NCBI GenBank assembly: GCA_000436115.1
Contig: FR894525.1
Coordinates: forward strand, 16,471-80,470
Source: Firmicutes bacterium CAG:534
GTDB lineage: Bacteria > Bacillota > Clostridia > Lachnospirales > Lachnospiraceae
Direction: 5' to 3'
Length of the DNA stretch: 64,000 nt
The notes beneath the pieces were generated by a model that saw only the letters and a program-made list of their open reading frames with translations, was not told where the DNA came from and did no database searches. Positions 52,253 through 60,461 of this stretch are shown in pieces (within the stretch, counting starts at the first letter, position 1; every line of letters starts with the position of its first letter). The position numbers were made by a program, and so were the translations under genes.

Positions 52253-52957
52253 ATGGGTTTTTTCTCAGACTTAAAGGATGATTTATCTCAGGCGGTGGAG
52301 GAGCTTGTACCGGAGGAGGGAACAAAAGAAGCATCTGCAGAGGCAGACGCATCAGATACAAATTTCGGCACGGATTTAAGTGATATGCTTGACAAAGTGG
52401 ATGAAATGGAGATCCCGGAAGAAGAAACTGCATATGCAGCGCCGGTTGCTGATCAGACATACGGAGAGGCAAAAACGTCCTCCGGCAAAAAACTGGCAGA
52501 TGAAGTTTCCGTTCTGACCGAAAGCATGATCATTAACGGTAATCTTGCAACCGAAGGATCCATGGAAGTCAGAGGCAGCATTGTGGGAAATGTGGAAGCG
52601 CTTGGAAAGCTGAATATTACAGGAGCGATCCAGGGAAATTCCCAGGCAGCCGAGATCTACGCAGAGGGAGCAAAAATCACCGGCGATCTTAAGAGCGAGG
52701 GAAGCATTAAGGTGGGACAAAGTACTGTCATCATCGGAAATGTATATGCAACCAGCGCTGTAATCGCAGGGGCAATCAAGGGCGACATTGATGTGAAAGG
52801 CCCCGTTATTCTGGATTCGGCAGCGATCGTAATGGGAGATATTAAATCCAAATCTGTTCAGATCAACAATGGCGCTGTGATCGAAGGTATGTGCTCTCAG
52901 TGCTATGCAGAGGTAAACCCTACGTCCTTCTTTGAAGAACTGAAAAAAATGAAATAG
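52253..52957 (+). CDS. Bactofilin-family cytoskeletal protein
   Basis: A 234-residue protein with a variable, acidic N-terminal 80 residues and a beta-helical bactofilin domain at about 82-215, visible as regular repeats of V/I-x-G-x-V/I (LTESMIINGNLATEGSMEV, GSIVGNVEALGKL, AAIVMGDIKSKSVQINNG). Bactofilins polymerise at the membrane and guide cell-wall enzymes. No N-terminal membrane helix is seen. It ends 13 bases ahead of pyrH. Confidence 0.92.
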   Translation: MGFFSDLKDDLSQAVEELVPEEGTKEASAEADASDTNFGTDLSDMLDKVDEMEIPEEETAYAAPVADQTYGEAKTSSGKKLADEVSVLTESMIINGNLATEGSMEVRGSIVGNVEALGKLNITGAIQGNSQAAEIYAEGAKITGDLKSEGSIKVGQSTVIIGNVYATSAVIAGAIKGDIDVKGPVILDSAAIVMGDIKSKSVQINNGAVIEGMCSQCYAEVNPTSFFEELKKMK

Positions 52958-52970
52958 AAAGGCGCCGATC

Positions 52971-53669
52971 ATGCATAGAATTTTACTCAAATTGAGCGGA
53001 GAAGCTCTGGCAGGAAGCAAGAAAACAGGATTTGACGAAGCAACGGTCAGGGAAGTTGCCCTTCAGGTAAAGGAACTGACCATGGCCGGGATCCAGGTAG
53101 GAATTGTGACCGGAGGAGGAAATTTCTGGAGAGGAAGAACCAGCGAAAACATTGACAGGACGAAGGCAGACCAGATTGGAATGCTGGCCACCGTGATGAA
53201 CTGTATTTATGTTTCAGAGATCTTCCGCAGCGTGGGAATGAAAACGGCGGTGCTGACTCCTTTTGAATGCGGCTCTTTTACAAAGCTCTTTTCAAAGGAC
53301 AGGGCAAATAAATATTTTGAAAAGGGAATGGTCGTATTCTTTGCAGGAGGAACGGGACATCCGTATTTTTCAACGGACACCGGAGTCGTTCTTCGGGCAG
53401 TAGAGGTAGAGGCCGAGGTGATCCTTCTGGCAAAGTCCATTGACGGCGTTTATGACAGCGATCCAAAGGTCAATCCTGACGCAAAGAAATATGATGAGAT
53501 TTCCATTGATGAGGTGATCGCAAAAAATCTGCAGGTAGTGGATATGACGGCCTCGATTTTGGCAAGAGATAATAAAATGCCTATGTGGGTATTTGGCTTA
53601 AATGAAAAAGACAGCATTGTAAACACGGTGAAGGGAAACTTCAGCGGAACGAAGGTTACCGTGTCCTAA
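52971..53669 (+). CDS. pyrH: UMP kinase PyrH
   Basis: The 232-residue amino-acid-kinase-fold protein has the N-terminal MHRILLKLSGEALAG, VTGGGNFWRGR, TADQIG-like KADQIGMLATVMN and STDTGVVLRAVEVEAEVILLAKSIDGVYDSDP. It phosphorylates UMP to UDP as a homohexamer. It is the first gene of the conserved pyrH-frr-uppS-cdsA series. The GGCGCC-rich start lies 13 bases after the bactofilin gene. Confidence 0.97.
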   Translation: MHRILLKLSGEALAGSKKTGFDEATVREVALQVKELTMAGIQVGIVTGGGNFWRGRTSENIDRTKADQIGMLATVMNCIYVSEIFRSVGMKTAVLTPFECGSFTKLFSKDRANKYFEKGMVVFFAGGTGHPYFSTDTGVVLRAVEVEAEVILLAKSIDGVYDSDPKVNPDAKKYDEISIDEVIAKNLQVVDMTASILARDNKMPMWVFGLNEKDSIVNTVKGNFSGTKVTVS

Positions 53670-53687
53670 AGGGAAAGGAGCATAAAA

Positions 53688-54239
53688 ATGGATGAGAGAT
53701 TAAAGATTTATGACGATAAAATGCACAAGACCTTTGAGCATCTGGAGAATGATTATCAGGGGATCAGGGCAGGAAGAGCCAATCCGCATGTGCTTGACAG
53801 ACTGCGCGTAGATTATTACGGAACCCCTACTCCGATCCAGCAGGTAGGAAATGTGACGATCCCGGAGGCAAGAATGATCCAGATTGCACCGTGGGAAAAG
53901 TCCCTGATCAAGGAGATTGAGAAAGCAATCCTTTCTTCTGATATTGGAATTACCCCTTCTAATGACGGCTCCGTGATCAGACTGGTATTTCCGGAGCTTA
54001 CAGAGGAGCGCAGAAAGGATCTTGTCAAAGAGGTAAAGAAAAAGGCAGAGGAATGCCGCGTTGCCATCCGTAATATCAGAAGGGACGGAAACGACGCCTT
54101 TAAGAAGCTGGCAAAGGCTGAGGTATCTGAGGATGAGATCAAGGAGCTGTCAGATGATCTGCAGAAGATGACGGATAAGTACATTAAGGATGTAGATAAA
54201 CTGGTAGAAGACAAATCCAAGGAAATTCTTACCGTATAA
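53688..54239 (+). CDS. frr: Ribosome recycling factor
   Basis: The 183-residue protein has the RRF signatures GIRAGRANPHVLDRLRVDYYGTPTPIQQVGNVTIPEAR and LVKEVKKKAEECRVAIRNIRRDGNDAFKK. It splits ribosomes after termination together with EF-G. AAAGGAG precedes the ATG. Its order after pyrH is universal in Firmicutes. A GC-rich hairpin lies between frr and uppS. Confidence 0.98.
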   Translation: MDERLKIYDDKMHKTFEHLENDYQGIRAGRANPHVLDRLRVDYYGTPTPIQQVGNVTIPEARMIQIAPWEKSLIKEIEKAILSSDIGITPSNDGSVIRLVFPELTEERRKDLVKEVKKKAEECRVAIRNIRRDGNDAFKKLAKAEVSEDEIKELSDDLQKMTDKYIKDVDKLVEDKSKEILTV

Positions 54240-54253
54240 AAGCAAAATGAGGG

Positions 54254-54286
54254 AGGGGCAAGCGAAGCGATCGTATTGCCCCTTTT
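54254..54286 (+). terminator. Weak terminator-like hairpin between frr and uppS
   Basis: AGGGGCAA (54254-54261) pairs with TTGCCCCT (54276-54283) around a 14-base loop, followed by a short T-run (54283-54286). It may reduce readthrough into uppS or only stabilise the RNA. Confidence 0.5.
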
Positions 54287-54304
54287 CAATGATTGGAGGA
54301 GGCA

Positions 54305-55030
54305 ATGGCAGAAAACAGAGAGCTTATCATGCCAAAGCATGTGGCGATCATTCTGGATGGAAATGGAAGATGGGCAAAGAGCAAGGGAATGCCCAGAAAC
54401 TACGGGCATGTGCAGGGAGCAAAGACGGTAGAGGTGATCTGCGAGGAAGCCTACAAAATGGGGATCCAGTACCTGACGGTTTATGCGTTCAGCACAGAAA
54501 ACTGGAATCGGCCCAAAGATGAAGTGGATGCGCTGATGAAGCTTTTGCGCAATTACATGAAAACCTGCCTGACAACGGCCAGGAAAAACAGAATGTGTGT
54601 CAGGGTGATCGGAGATAAAACAGGACTGGATGAGGACATCAGGCTGCGGATCGCCGAACTGGAAGAGGCAACGAAGGATAATGACGGACTGCATTTCCAG
54701 ATTGCCATCAATTATGGAGGGCGTGATGAGATTACCCGGGCAGTAAGGCGCCTTTCGGCCAAAGCTGCGGCAGGGGAGATAAGCCCGGAGGCGATTACGG
54801 AACAGATGATCTCAGATACGCTGGACACTCATGGAATTCCGGAACCGGATCTTTTGATCCGGACCTGCAATGAGCTTCGGATATCCAACTTCCTTTTATG
54901 GCAGCTTGCCTATACGGAATTTTATTTTACGGAGGTGGCATGGCCGGATTTCTCAAAAGAAGAATTGTTAAAGGCTGTGGAGGCATATAATCATAGAGAC
55001 AGAAGATACGGCCTTGTAAAGGAGGACTAA
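54305..55030 (+). CDS. uppS: Undecaprenyl diphosphate synthase UppS
   Basis: The start ATG 54305 follows GGAGGAGG; the product is 241 residues. Region I has the catalytic D18 in LDGNGRWAKS, then YAFSTENWNRP and region V as RTCNELRISNFLLWQLAYTE, where the usual SGE is CNE but the metal-binding Glu is kept. It makes C55 lipid carrier for wall synthesis, using FPP and IPP. It is followed by cdsA, with 3 bases between them. Confidence 0.96.
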   Translation: MAENRELIMPKHVAIILDGNGRWAKSKGMPRNYGHVQGAKTVEVICEEAYKMGIQYLTVYAFSTENWNRPKDEVDALMKLLRNYMKTCLTTARKNRMCVRVIGDKTGLDEDIRLRIAELEEATKDNDGLHFQIAINYGGRDEITRAVRRLSAKAAAGEISPEAITEQMISDTLDTHGIPEPDLLIRTCNELRISNFLLWQLAYTEFYFTEVAWPDFSKEELLKAVEAYNHRDRRYGLVKED

Positions 55031-55033
55031 GTC

Positions 55034-55858
55034 ATGTTTATGACGAGACTTTGCAGTAGTGTTGTTTTGGTGGTTTTGTCTCTTGTGACCATTTTGACGG
55101 GTGGTTATCTGCTTGCAGGGGTGCTGCTTTTTCTTGCACTGACTGCTTTCCGGGAACTGACCAAAGCATGTAAGCTTGCAAAAGAAGGTGGGGAGATAAG
55201 CGCCCTGGAGGTCATAGGCTATCTGGGGATTTTAGCTTATTATCTTCTTATGGTGTTTGCAGCTGATGAGATGATTTTATTTTTATGTCTGATCACCATA
55301 TTAGTTGCATTTATGTTTTTGTATGTGTTTACCTTTCCCAAATATCATGCGGAGCAGATCATGTGCGCCTTTTTCTGTGTGGCTTACGCGCCGGTGATGC
55401 TTTCCTTTATTTATCTGGTAAGGATCCTTCCGTATGGTATATATTCGGTATGGATGATCTTTATCAGCTCCTGGATCTGTGACACCTGTGCGTATGTGTT
55501 TGGTATGCTTTTTGGAAAACATAAGCTGGCTCCTGTGCTCAGTCCGAAGAAATCCATAGAAGGTGCGCTGGGAGGCATTTTCGGTTCTGCGCTGGTAGGC
55601 GCTCTTTATGCGTATTTCGTTGTGGAACCGGCAATCAGCGAGCAGAGGGTCACCTGGATCTTTGTGCTGATCAGCGCAGTAGGCGCAGTGATCTCACAGG
55701 TAGGAGATCTTGCAGCCTCCGCCATTAAGAGAAATCATGACATCAAGGATTATGGAAAGTTGATCCCGGGGCACGGCGGTGTGATGGATCGCTTTGACAG
55801 CGTTATTTTTACAGCACCAATGATTTATTTCCTGGCAAGGCTTTTGATCCATGGATAG
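55034..55858 (+). CDS. cdsA: Phosphatidate cytidylyltransferase CdsA
   Basis: A 274-residue membrane protein with about seven hydrophobic segments and the CDP-diglyceride synthase signature near the C-terminal third: SSWICDTCAYVFGMLFGKHKLAPVLSPKKSIEGALGG and, later, QVGDLAASAIKRNHDIKDYGKLIPGHGGVMDRFDS. It makes CDP-diacylglycerol for phospholipid synthesis. All conserved Asp residues are present. dxr follows after 12 bases. Confidence 0.96.
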   Translation: MFMTRLCSSVVLVVLSLVTILTGGYLLAGVLLFLALTAFRELTKACKLAKEGGEISALEVIGYLGILAYYLLMVFAADEMILFLCLITILVAFMFLYVFTFPKYHAEQIMCAFFCVAYAPVMLSFIYLVRILPYGIYSVWMIFISSWICDTCAYVFGMLFGKHKLAPVLSPKKSIEGALGGIFGSALVGALYAYFVVEPAISEQRVTWIFVLISAVGAVISQVGDLAASAIKRNHDIKDYGKLIPGHGGVMDRFDSVIFTAPMIYFLARLLIHG

Positions 55859-55870
55859 GAGAGGAAAATT

Positions 55871-57022
55871 GTGAAAAACATAGGAATACTGGGATCGACA
55901 GGTTCCATAGGAACCCAGACCCTTGAAATTGTAAGAAATAACCGGGATTTACAGGTGGTTGCACTGGCGGCAGGAAGCAACGTTGCCCTGATGGAAAAGC
56001 AGGTAAGGGAATTTCATCCAAAGGCGGCAGTTATGTGGAGCAGCCAGGCGGCCTCTGATTTGAAAGATCGGCTGAAGGATACGGATACCACCGTTTTGTG
56101 CGGCATGGAAGGGCTTCTGGAAATTTCCGTTATGGAAGAGCTGGAGGTGCTGGTAACGGCAGTGGTGGGAATGATCGGGATCAGACCTACCATAGCGGCG
56201 ATCAAGGCGGGGAAAACCATTGCGCTTGCAAACAAGGAAACCCTTGTGACAGCAGGGCATCTGATCATGCCCCTTGCCAGAAAAGAGAAGGTTTCCATCC
56301 TTCCGGTTGACAGTGAGCACAGCGCCATTTTTCAGTCCATGCATGGAGAGAACAGGGAGCGGGTATCCAAGATCCTGCTGACTGCATCAGGCGGCCCGTT
56401 CAGAGGGAAAAAGCGGGAGGAACTGGAGAAGATTACAGTAGAAGATGCCCTGAAGCATCCAAACTGGTCCATGGGAAGAAAAATTACAGTGGATTCGGCA
56501 ACACTTGTCAATAAAGGCCTTGAGGTGATCGAGGCAAAATGGCTTTTTGGAGTGGAACCGGAGAACATTCAGGTGCTTGTACACCCTCAGAGCATTGTTC
56601 ATTCCATGGTGGAATATGTGGACGGAGGGATCATGGCACAGCTTGGAATGCCGGATATGAAGCTGCCTATCCAGTATGCATTGTTTTATCCGGACAGAAG
56701 ACCCATGGAAGGACGCAGGGTTGACTTTTTTGAACTGGGAGCATTGACCTTTGAAAAGCCTGACACAGATACGTTTCAGGGGCTTCCTCTGGCCTACGAG
56801 GCGATCAATACAGGTGGAAGCATGCCTACAGTTCTCAATGCAGCAAACGAAAGAGCGGTTGCACTGTTTTTGGATCACAAGATCCGGTTTCTTCAGATCT
56901 ATGATTTGATCAGAGGAGCAATGGAAAATCATAAGCCCATAGCAGATCCCACAGTGGAGGAAATCCTGGAAACGGAAAAATGGACTTATGAGTATATTTC
57001 TGAAGTCCTTCAGAAAAAATAA
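55871..57022 (+). CDS. dxr: 1-deoxy-D-xylulose 5-phosphate reductoisomerase
   Basis: The start is GTG 55871 (MKNIGILGSTGSIGTQTL). The 383-residue enzyme has the NADPH-binding GSTGSIG at 8-14, ALANKETLV, the metal-binding and substrate region DSEHSAIFQ and SMGRKITVDSATLVNKGLE. It catalyses the first committed step of the MEP isoprenoid pathway, supplying precursors for UppS. A second MEP enzyme gene, ispG, lies about 3.4 kb downstream. Confidence 0.97.
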   Translation: MKNIGILGSTGSIGTQTLEIVRNNRDLQVVALAAGSNVALMEKQVREFHPKAAVMWSSQAASDLKDRLKDTDTTVLCGMEGLLEISVMEELEVLVTAVVGMIGIRPTIAAIKAGKTIALANKETLVTAGHLIMPLARKEKVSILPVDSEHSAIFQSMHGENRERVSKILLTASGGPFRGKKREELEKITVEDALKHPNWSMGRKITVDSATLVNKGLEVIEAKWLFGVEPENIQVLVHPQSIVHSMVEYVDGGIMAQLGMPDMKLPIQYALFYPDRRPMEGRRVDFFELGALTFEKPDTDTFQGLPLAYEAINTGGSMPTVLNAANERAVALFLDHKIRFLQIYDLIRGAMENHKPIADPTVEEILETEKWTYEYISEVLQKK

Positions 57023-57043
57023 AACATTGCAGGAGGCAAATGC

Positions 57044-58096
57044 TTGGCAGTATCGATCATTTTATTTTTAGTTATTTTTTTTATTGTGGTAATTTCCCAT
57101 GAATTCGGCCATTTTATTGTTGCAAAGAAAAATGGAATTCATGTGGTCGAGTTTTTTGTGGGAATGGGGCCCAGCCTTTTTTCCTTTGAAAAAGGGGGAA
57201 CAAAGTATTCCCTGAAGCTGTTTCCTATCGGCGGAGCCTGTGTGTTTGAAGGAGAAGACGGTCTGAATACGGAAAACGGAGAACTGTCGGAAAGCGCATT
57301 TCCAAGTGCGCCTGTTTTTGCAAGGTTTTCCACGGTCTTTGCAGGACCATTTTTTAATTTTCTTACCGCTTATATTATGGCCATGATCATTGTGGCCGTC
57401 TGCGGCGTCATGACTCCTGAGGTGCAGGTAGTGTATGAGGGCAGCAAGGCGCAGGAGGCCGGACTTGCAGAGGGTGACATGATCACAAGGATGAACGGTA
57501 AGCGGGTACACTTATATGACGAGGTGCGGCTGACCTCCCTTTTAAACAAAAACGGGGATCCTATCGAGATCACTTATGTAAGGGATGGACAGGAGCATAC
57601 GGTCATGGTGGAATCCACCTATGACGAGGAAGCAGGGCGGTATTATATGGGCTTTGCCTCCGGAAAATATGAGAAATGCAATCTGCCCCAGACCATAAAA
57701 TATTCCTTTTATACCATGAAGTATTATGCAGACGCTACGCTCGTAAGCCTGAAAATGCTTGTTACAGGGCAGCTAAGCAGGAATGACGTCAGCGGGCCCG
57801 TGGGAATGGTTAAAATGGTGGATGATGTATATGACAATACCAAAAGCTCGGGTGCCCTGACTGTCCTGATCAATATGATCAGCATAGCACTTTTGCTTTC
57901 CGTGAATTTGGGGATCATGAATCTGCTGCCCCTTCCGGCGCTGGATGGAGGCAGACTGGTGTTTCTGTTGATCGAAGCCATAAGGGGAAAGCCGGTACCG
58001 CCGGAAAAAGAGGGAATGGTGCATTTAGCCGGAATGGTGGCATTAATGGTGCTTATGGTGCTTGTTCTGTTTAATGATATTACGAAATTTCTATAA
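57044..58096 (+). CDS. rseP: Site-2 membrane metalloprotease RseP/RasP
   Basis: The start is TTG 57044 behind AGGAGG at 57030-57035. The 350-residue protein has HEFGHF near residue 21, the zinc site of S2P, a PDZ domain (about 130-200: ALKEAGLAEGDMI-type) and the C-terminal LPLPALDGGRLVFLL with the third zinc ligand. RasP cleaves membrane-embedded anti-sigma factors and other small membrane proteins. It ends the pyrH to rseP series. Confidence 0.95.
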   Translation: MAVSIILFLVIFFIVVISHEFGHFIVAKKNGIHVVEFFVGMGPSLFSFEKGGTKYSLKLFPIGGACVFEGEDGLNTENGELSESAFPSAPVFARFSTVFAGPFFNFLTAYIMAMIIVAVCGVMTPEVQVVYEGSKAQEAGLAEGDMITRMNGKRVHLYDEVRLTSLLNKNGDPIEITYVRDGQEHTVMVESTYDEEAGRYYMGFASGKYEKCNLPQTIKYSFYTMKYYADATLVSLKMLVTGQLSRNDVSGPVGMVKMVDDVYDNTKSSGALTVLINMISIALLLSVNLGIMNLLPLPALDGGRLVFLLIEAIRGKPVPPEKEGMVHLAGMVALMVLMVLVLFNDITKFL

Positions 58097-58104
58097 AGAT
58101 CCTT

Positions 58105-58156
58105 GTGCAGAATTACCAAAACTATGTTTTTGGTAATTCTGTACAATGGATTTTTT
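58105..58156 (+). terminator. Long hairpin terminator after rseP
   Basis: A 17-bp stem pairs 58105-58121 (GTGCAGAATTACCAAAA) with 58128-58144 with one G-T wobble and a 6-base loop. Six T follow at 58151-58156 after a 6-base gap, so termination is plausible but not textbook. The gap 58145-58275 then holds TATAAT at 58170-58175 without a clear -35. Confidence 0.75.
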
Positions 58157-58275
58157 CTTTGGGACGATTTATAATTTAATCACTTTCTATTACAAATCAA
58201 AGTTCTGATAAACAAGTCTTATGCAGCAGATCGCTGCAGGTGATCACGGAAATGAAAATGCAAAGGAGGTAATGG

Positions 58276-58983
58276 TTGAATTTTATAACGGAAGTGTACT
58301 GGGAAATGGGCTGTCGCAGCAAAAACCAGGATTCTCTTTCTCTTCAGCAGGTGGGGACAAGCTGTGGAAGGGTCTTTTTTGCGCTGGTCAGTGATGGGAT
58401 CGGCGGTCTTTGCGAGGGGGAAAATGCCAGCGGTTTTATTTCGGAACATATGACAAAGGTCTTTTACCATCAGCTGACTGATCTGATCAGACGCAGAAGA
58501 GGAAAAAAGGCCATAGAAAGCTGCCTGAGAAGGAACTGTCATGAACTGTGTCTTAAGATGAGCAGATATGCAGAGGGGAAAAATATGGAGATGGGGGCAA
58601 CCATGTCCCTGCTCCTTGTCTGGAAGAACAGGTACAATATCTGTCATATTGGGGACAGCAGGATCTATCGTTTCAGGAAGGGAAGCATACGGCAGCTTAC
58701 CAGGGATCATACGGATCCTGCCGGGGTACTGCGGAAGTGCCTTGGAAGCTTTCCTTTTCAGAAACCGGATGTGATTGCAGGAAAAGTCAGAAAAAATACA
58801 GGTTTTTTACTTTGCAGCGATGGATTTTACAGAAGGATGATGGAAAAGGAATATGTGCTCCTTAATCCCGGGGAGCTTTCCCGGGAAGAACAGATACAAA
58901 AAAGGCTGCGTGAAATAGGAATATCCGTACAGGAAAGGGGAGAGAAGGATAACCTGTCGGCAGTCTATGTGAAAGTGATATAA
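58276..58983 (+). CDS. PP2C-type Ser/Thr protein phosphatase
   Basis: A TTG start at 58276 follows AAGGAGGT at 58263-58270. The 235-residue protein has the PP2C metal-binding motifs in order: SKNQDS near 15, VSDGIGG near 38, MGATMSLLLV, HIGDSRIYRFR, CSDGFYRRM and KDNLSAVYV near the end. All metal-binding aspartates are there. It most likely opposes the kinase encoded just downstream. No membrane segment is present. Confidence 0.92.
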   Translation: MNFITEVYWEMGCRSKNQDSLSLQQVGTSCGRVFFALVSDGIGGLCEGENASGFISEHMTKVFYHQLTDLIRRRRGKKAIESCLRRNCHELCLKMSRYAEGKNMEMGATMSLLLVWKNRYNICHIGDSRIYRFRKGSIRQLTRDHTDPAGVLRKCLGSFPFQKPDVIAGKVRKNTGFLLCSDGFYRRMMEKEYVLLNPGELSREEQIQKRLREIGISVQERGEKDNLSAVYVKVI

Positions 58984-58993
58984 GGGAGGGAAA

Positions 58994-59079
58994 GATTGAA
59001 AAATAAAATTTTTCAATCGCGAGATTTGTGTCTGCGCGCACTTGACACAAACTCGGCATGTGCCAAAAAGTGTGCGCAG
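58994..59079 (+). repeat. Four inverted repeats in the leader of the kinase gene
   Basis: Four inverted repeats are packed here: GATTGAAAAAT/ATTTTTCAATC (58994-59004, 59008-59018); TTTGTGTC/GACACAAA (59025-59032, 59044-59051); CTGCGCGCAC/GTGTGCGCAG (59032-59041, 59070-59079, one wobble); and GGCA/TGCC (59055-59058, 59061-59064). The second and third share one base and interleave, so they would compete or form a pseudoknot. They end 14 bases before the kinase ATG. Confidence 0.7.
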
Positions 59080-59093
59080 AAATGAGGATAAAA

Positions 59094-60395
59094 ATGAGAA
59101 GGATTTTCGTTCATAAATATGAAATGATAAGACCCATCGGGGAAGGGGCAGCCGGAAAGGTCTATCTTGTCAGGGATCTTCATCTGGACAGGATCCTGGC
59201 AGTAAAGGAAAGCAGCCTGGAATTTACCCAAAGGGAGGCAGAATTTTTAAAGGAATTAAGGCACCCGGGCCTGCCTGTTGTTTATGATTTTTTCGGGGAG
59301 GGGAAGAACAACTATCTTGTTATGGAATATGTGGAGGGAATGACGCTGCGCAGCTTTCTATCGCAAAACGGGAAGGTGCCGCCCGTACAGGCGGTGAAAT
59401 GGGCAAGGGAATTGTGCGGGATCCTGATCTATCTGCACTGTACAGGACGAAAGATCATATACCGGGATCTGAAGCCGGAAAATATTATGGTAAGACCGGA
59501 CGGAAGCCTGGTGCTGATCGATCTGGGAGCCGCTATGTATTACGCCTGTGGAAATAAGAAGGAAAAGCTGGGGGCGGGAACGGAAGGATACTGCCCTAAG
59601 GAACAGTGGAAGGGAGGCTGCGGGGACGTGACCTGGGACATTTATGCCATGGGGGCAGTTCTGTATGAAATGCTGACGGGAAGCTGCCCCGGAAGGACAA
59701 CAGGGATACGTCTTCCGATCAGGGCTTATGAAAAAAGTCTCCCCCTTTCTTTACAGAAGATCATAGATACCTGTATGAAGGAAAATGCCAGAGAGCGCTA
59801 TCAGACCATGGAAGCTCTTTCGGAGGCCCTTTCCGGATATGACCGGAAAAATATTTGGGAGCCTTTTTTGTTCTTTCTTTTAAAGCTGCTGAAGGCAGGG
59901 TTTCTTGCAGGCATGGTACTGCTTCTTGCTTTGCCGGTAAGGAAAGGGATCCCGCAGAACGAGCTTCCTTTTCCTTACCTGAAACGTCCCCTTTGTCTGT
60001 TCCTTCTCTGGGCGGGGACGGCGTTTTGCATGGAGCTATTTAAAAGACAGCGTCTTGGAATCAGGGTGGAAAAGAGTATTGTCCTTACGGCAAAGCGCTT
60101 TACAGGTCTGTTTCTTCTGCTGCTTTTGTTATTTGCCGGCTTTGGAAAGGGGGAACAAGGAGAGGTCTACGCAGGAGAAGCGGAAAAACAGCTATGGGTG
60201 GAAATGCGGGATGAAGAGGGGAGAAAACTGCTTTTAAAGGAAGGGACCAGGTATCCTGCCAGTGACCGTATCCGCTTTGAGATCCCGGTTGAGGCGCTGC
60301 CGGAACCGGAAATAAAGCTGCGGATGATCGCAGATGGACAGGATGGAAGGAGCTATTGCAGCCGGGTGTTCTGGATCGGAACCGAAAAAAATTGA
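59094..60395 (+). CDS. Membrane-anchored Ser/Thr protein kinase
   Basis: The ATG at 59094 has GAGGA just upstream; the frame also contains ATGs at 59058 and 59082. The 433-residue protein has a kinase domain with G16-x-G loop (GEGAAGKV), K38 (AVKES), catalytic D125 (YRDLKPEN) and metal D143 (IDLGAA), so it looks active. The C-terminal part has three hydrophobic segments (about 258-280, 298-315, 335-352) and an 80-residue domain with one cysteine at 422. PASTA repeats are absent. Paired with the PP2C gene. Confidence 0.9.
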   Translation: MRRIFVHKYEMIRPIGEGAAGKVYLVRDLHLDRILAVKESSLEFTQREAEFLKELRHPGLPVVYDFFGEGKNNYLVMEYVEGMTLRSFLSQNGKVPPVQAVKWARELCGILIYLHCTGRKIIYRDLKPENIMVRPDGSLVLIDLGAAMYYACGNKKEKLGAGTEGYCPKEQWKGGCGDVTWDIYAMGAVLYEMLTGSCPGRTTGIRLPIRAYEKSLPLSLQKIIDTCMKENARERYQTMEALSEALSGYDRKNIWEPFLFFLLKLLKAGFLAGMVLLLALPVRKGIPQNELPFPYLKRPLCLFLLWAGTAFCMELFKRQRLGIRVEKSIVLTAKRFTGLFLLLLLLFAGFGKGEQGEVYAGEAEKQLWVEMRDEEGRKLLLKEGTRYPASDRIRFEIPVEALPEPEIKLRMIADGQDGRSYCSRVFWIGTEKN

Positions 60396-60420
60396 TATTC
60401 AGGTAGCCATGTCATATAAT
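60392..60420 (+). promoter_or_regulatory. Strong sigma-A promoter of ispG-polC
   Basis: TTGATA (60392-60397) and TATAAT (60415-60420) are 17 bases apart; the -35 overlaps the kinase stop codon. It is one of the best promoter matches in the window. Confidence 0.88.
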
Positions 60421-60461
60421 AAAAGCAGATGCCCCAAAAGGGGAAATGGAGGAACCAGAAC

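Noticed and set aside
58105..58144. Transposon end or MITE
   Set aside because: No transposase, target duplication or second copy is visible in the window.
59025..59079. Simple intrinsic terminator between PP2C and kinase
   Set aside because: No T-run follows the GC-rich stem; the only T-run is inside the upstream AT-rich repeat.
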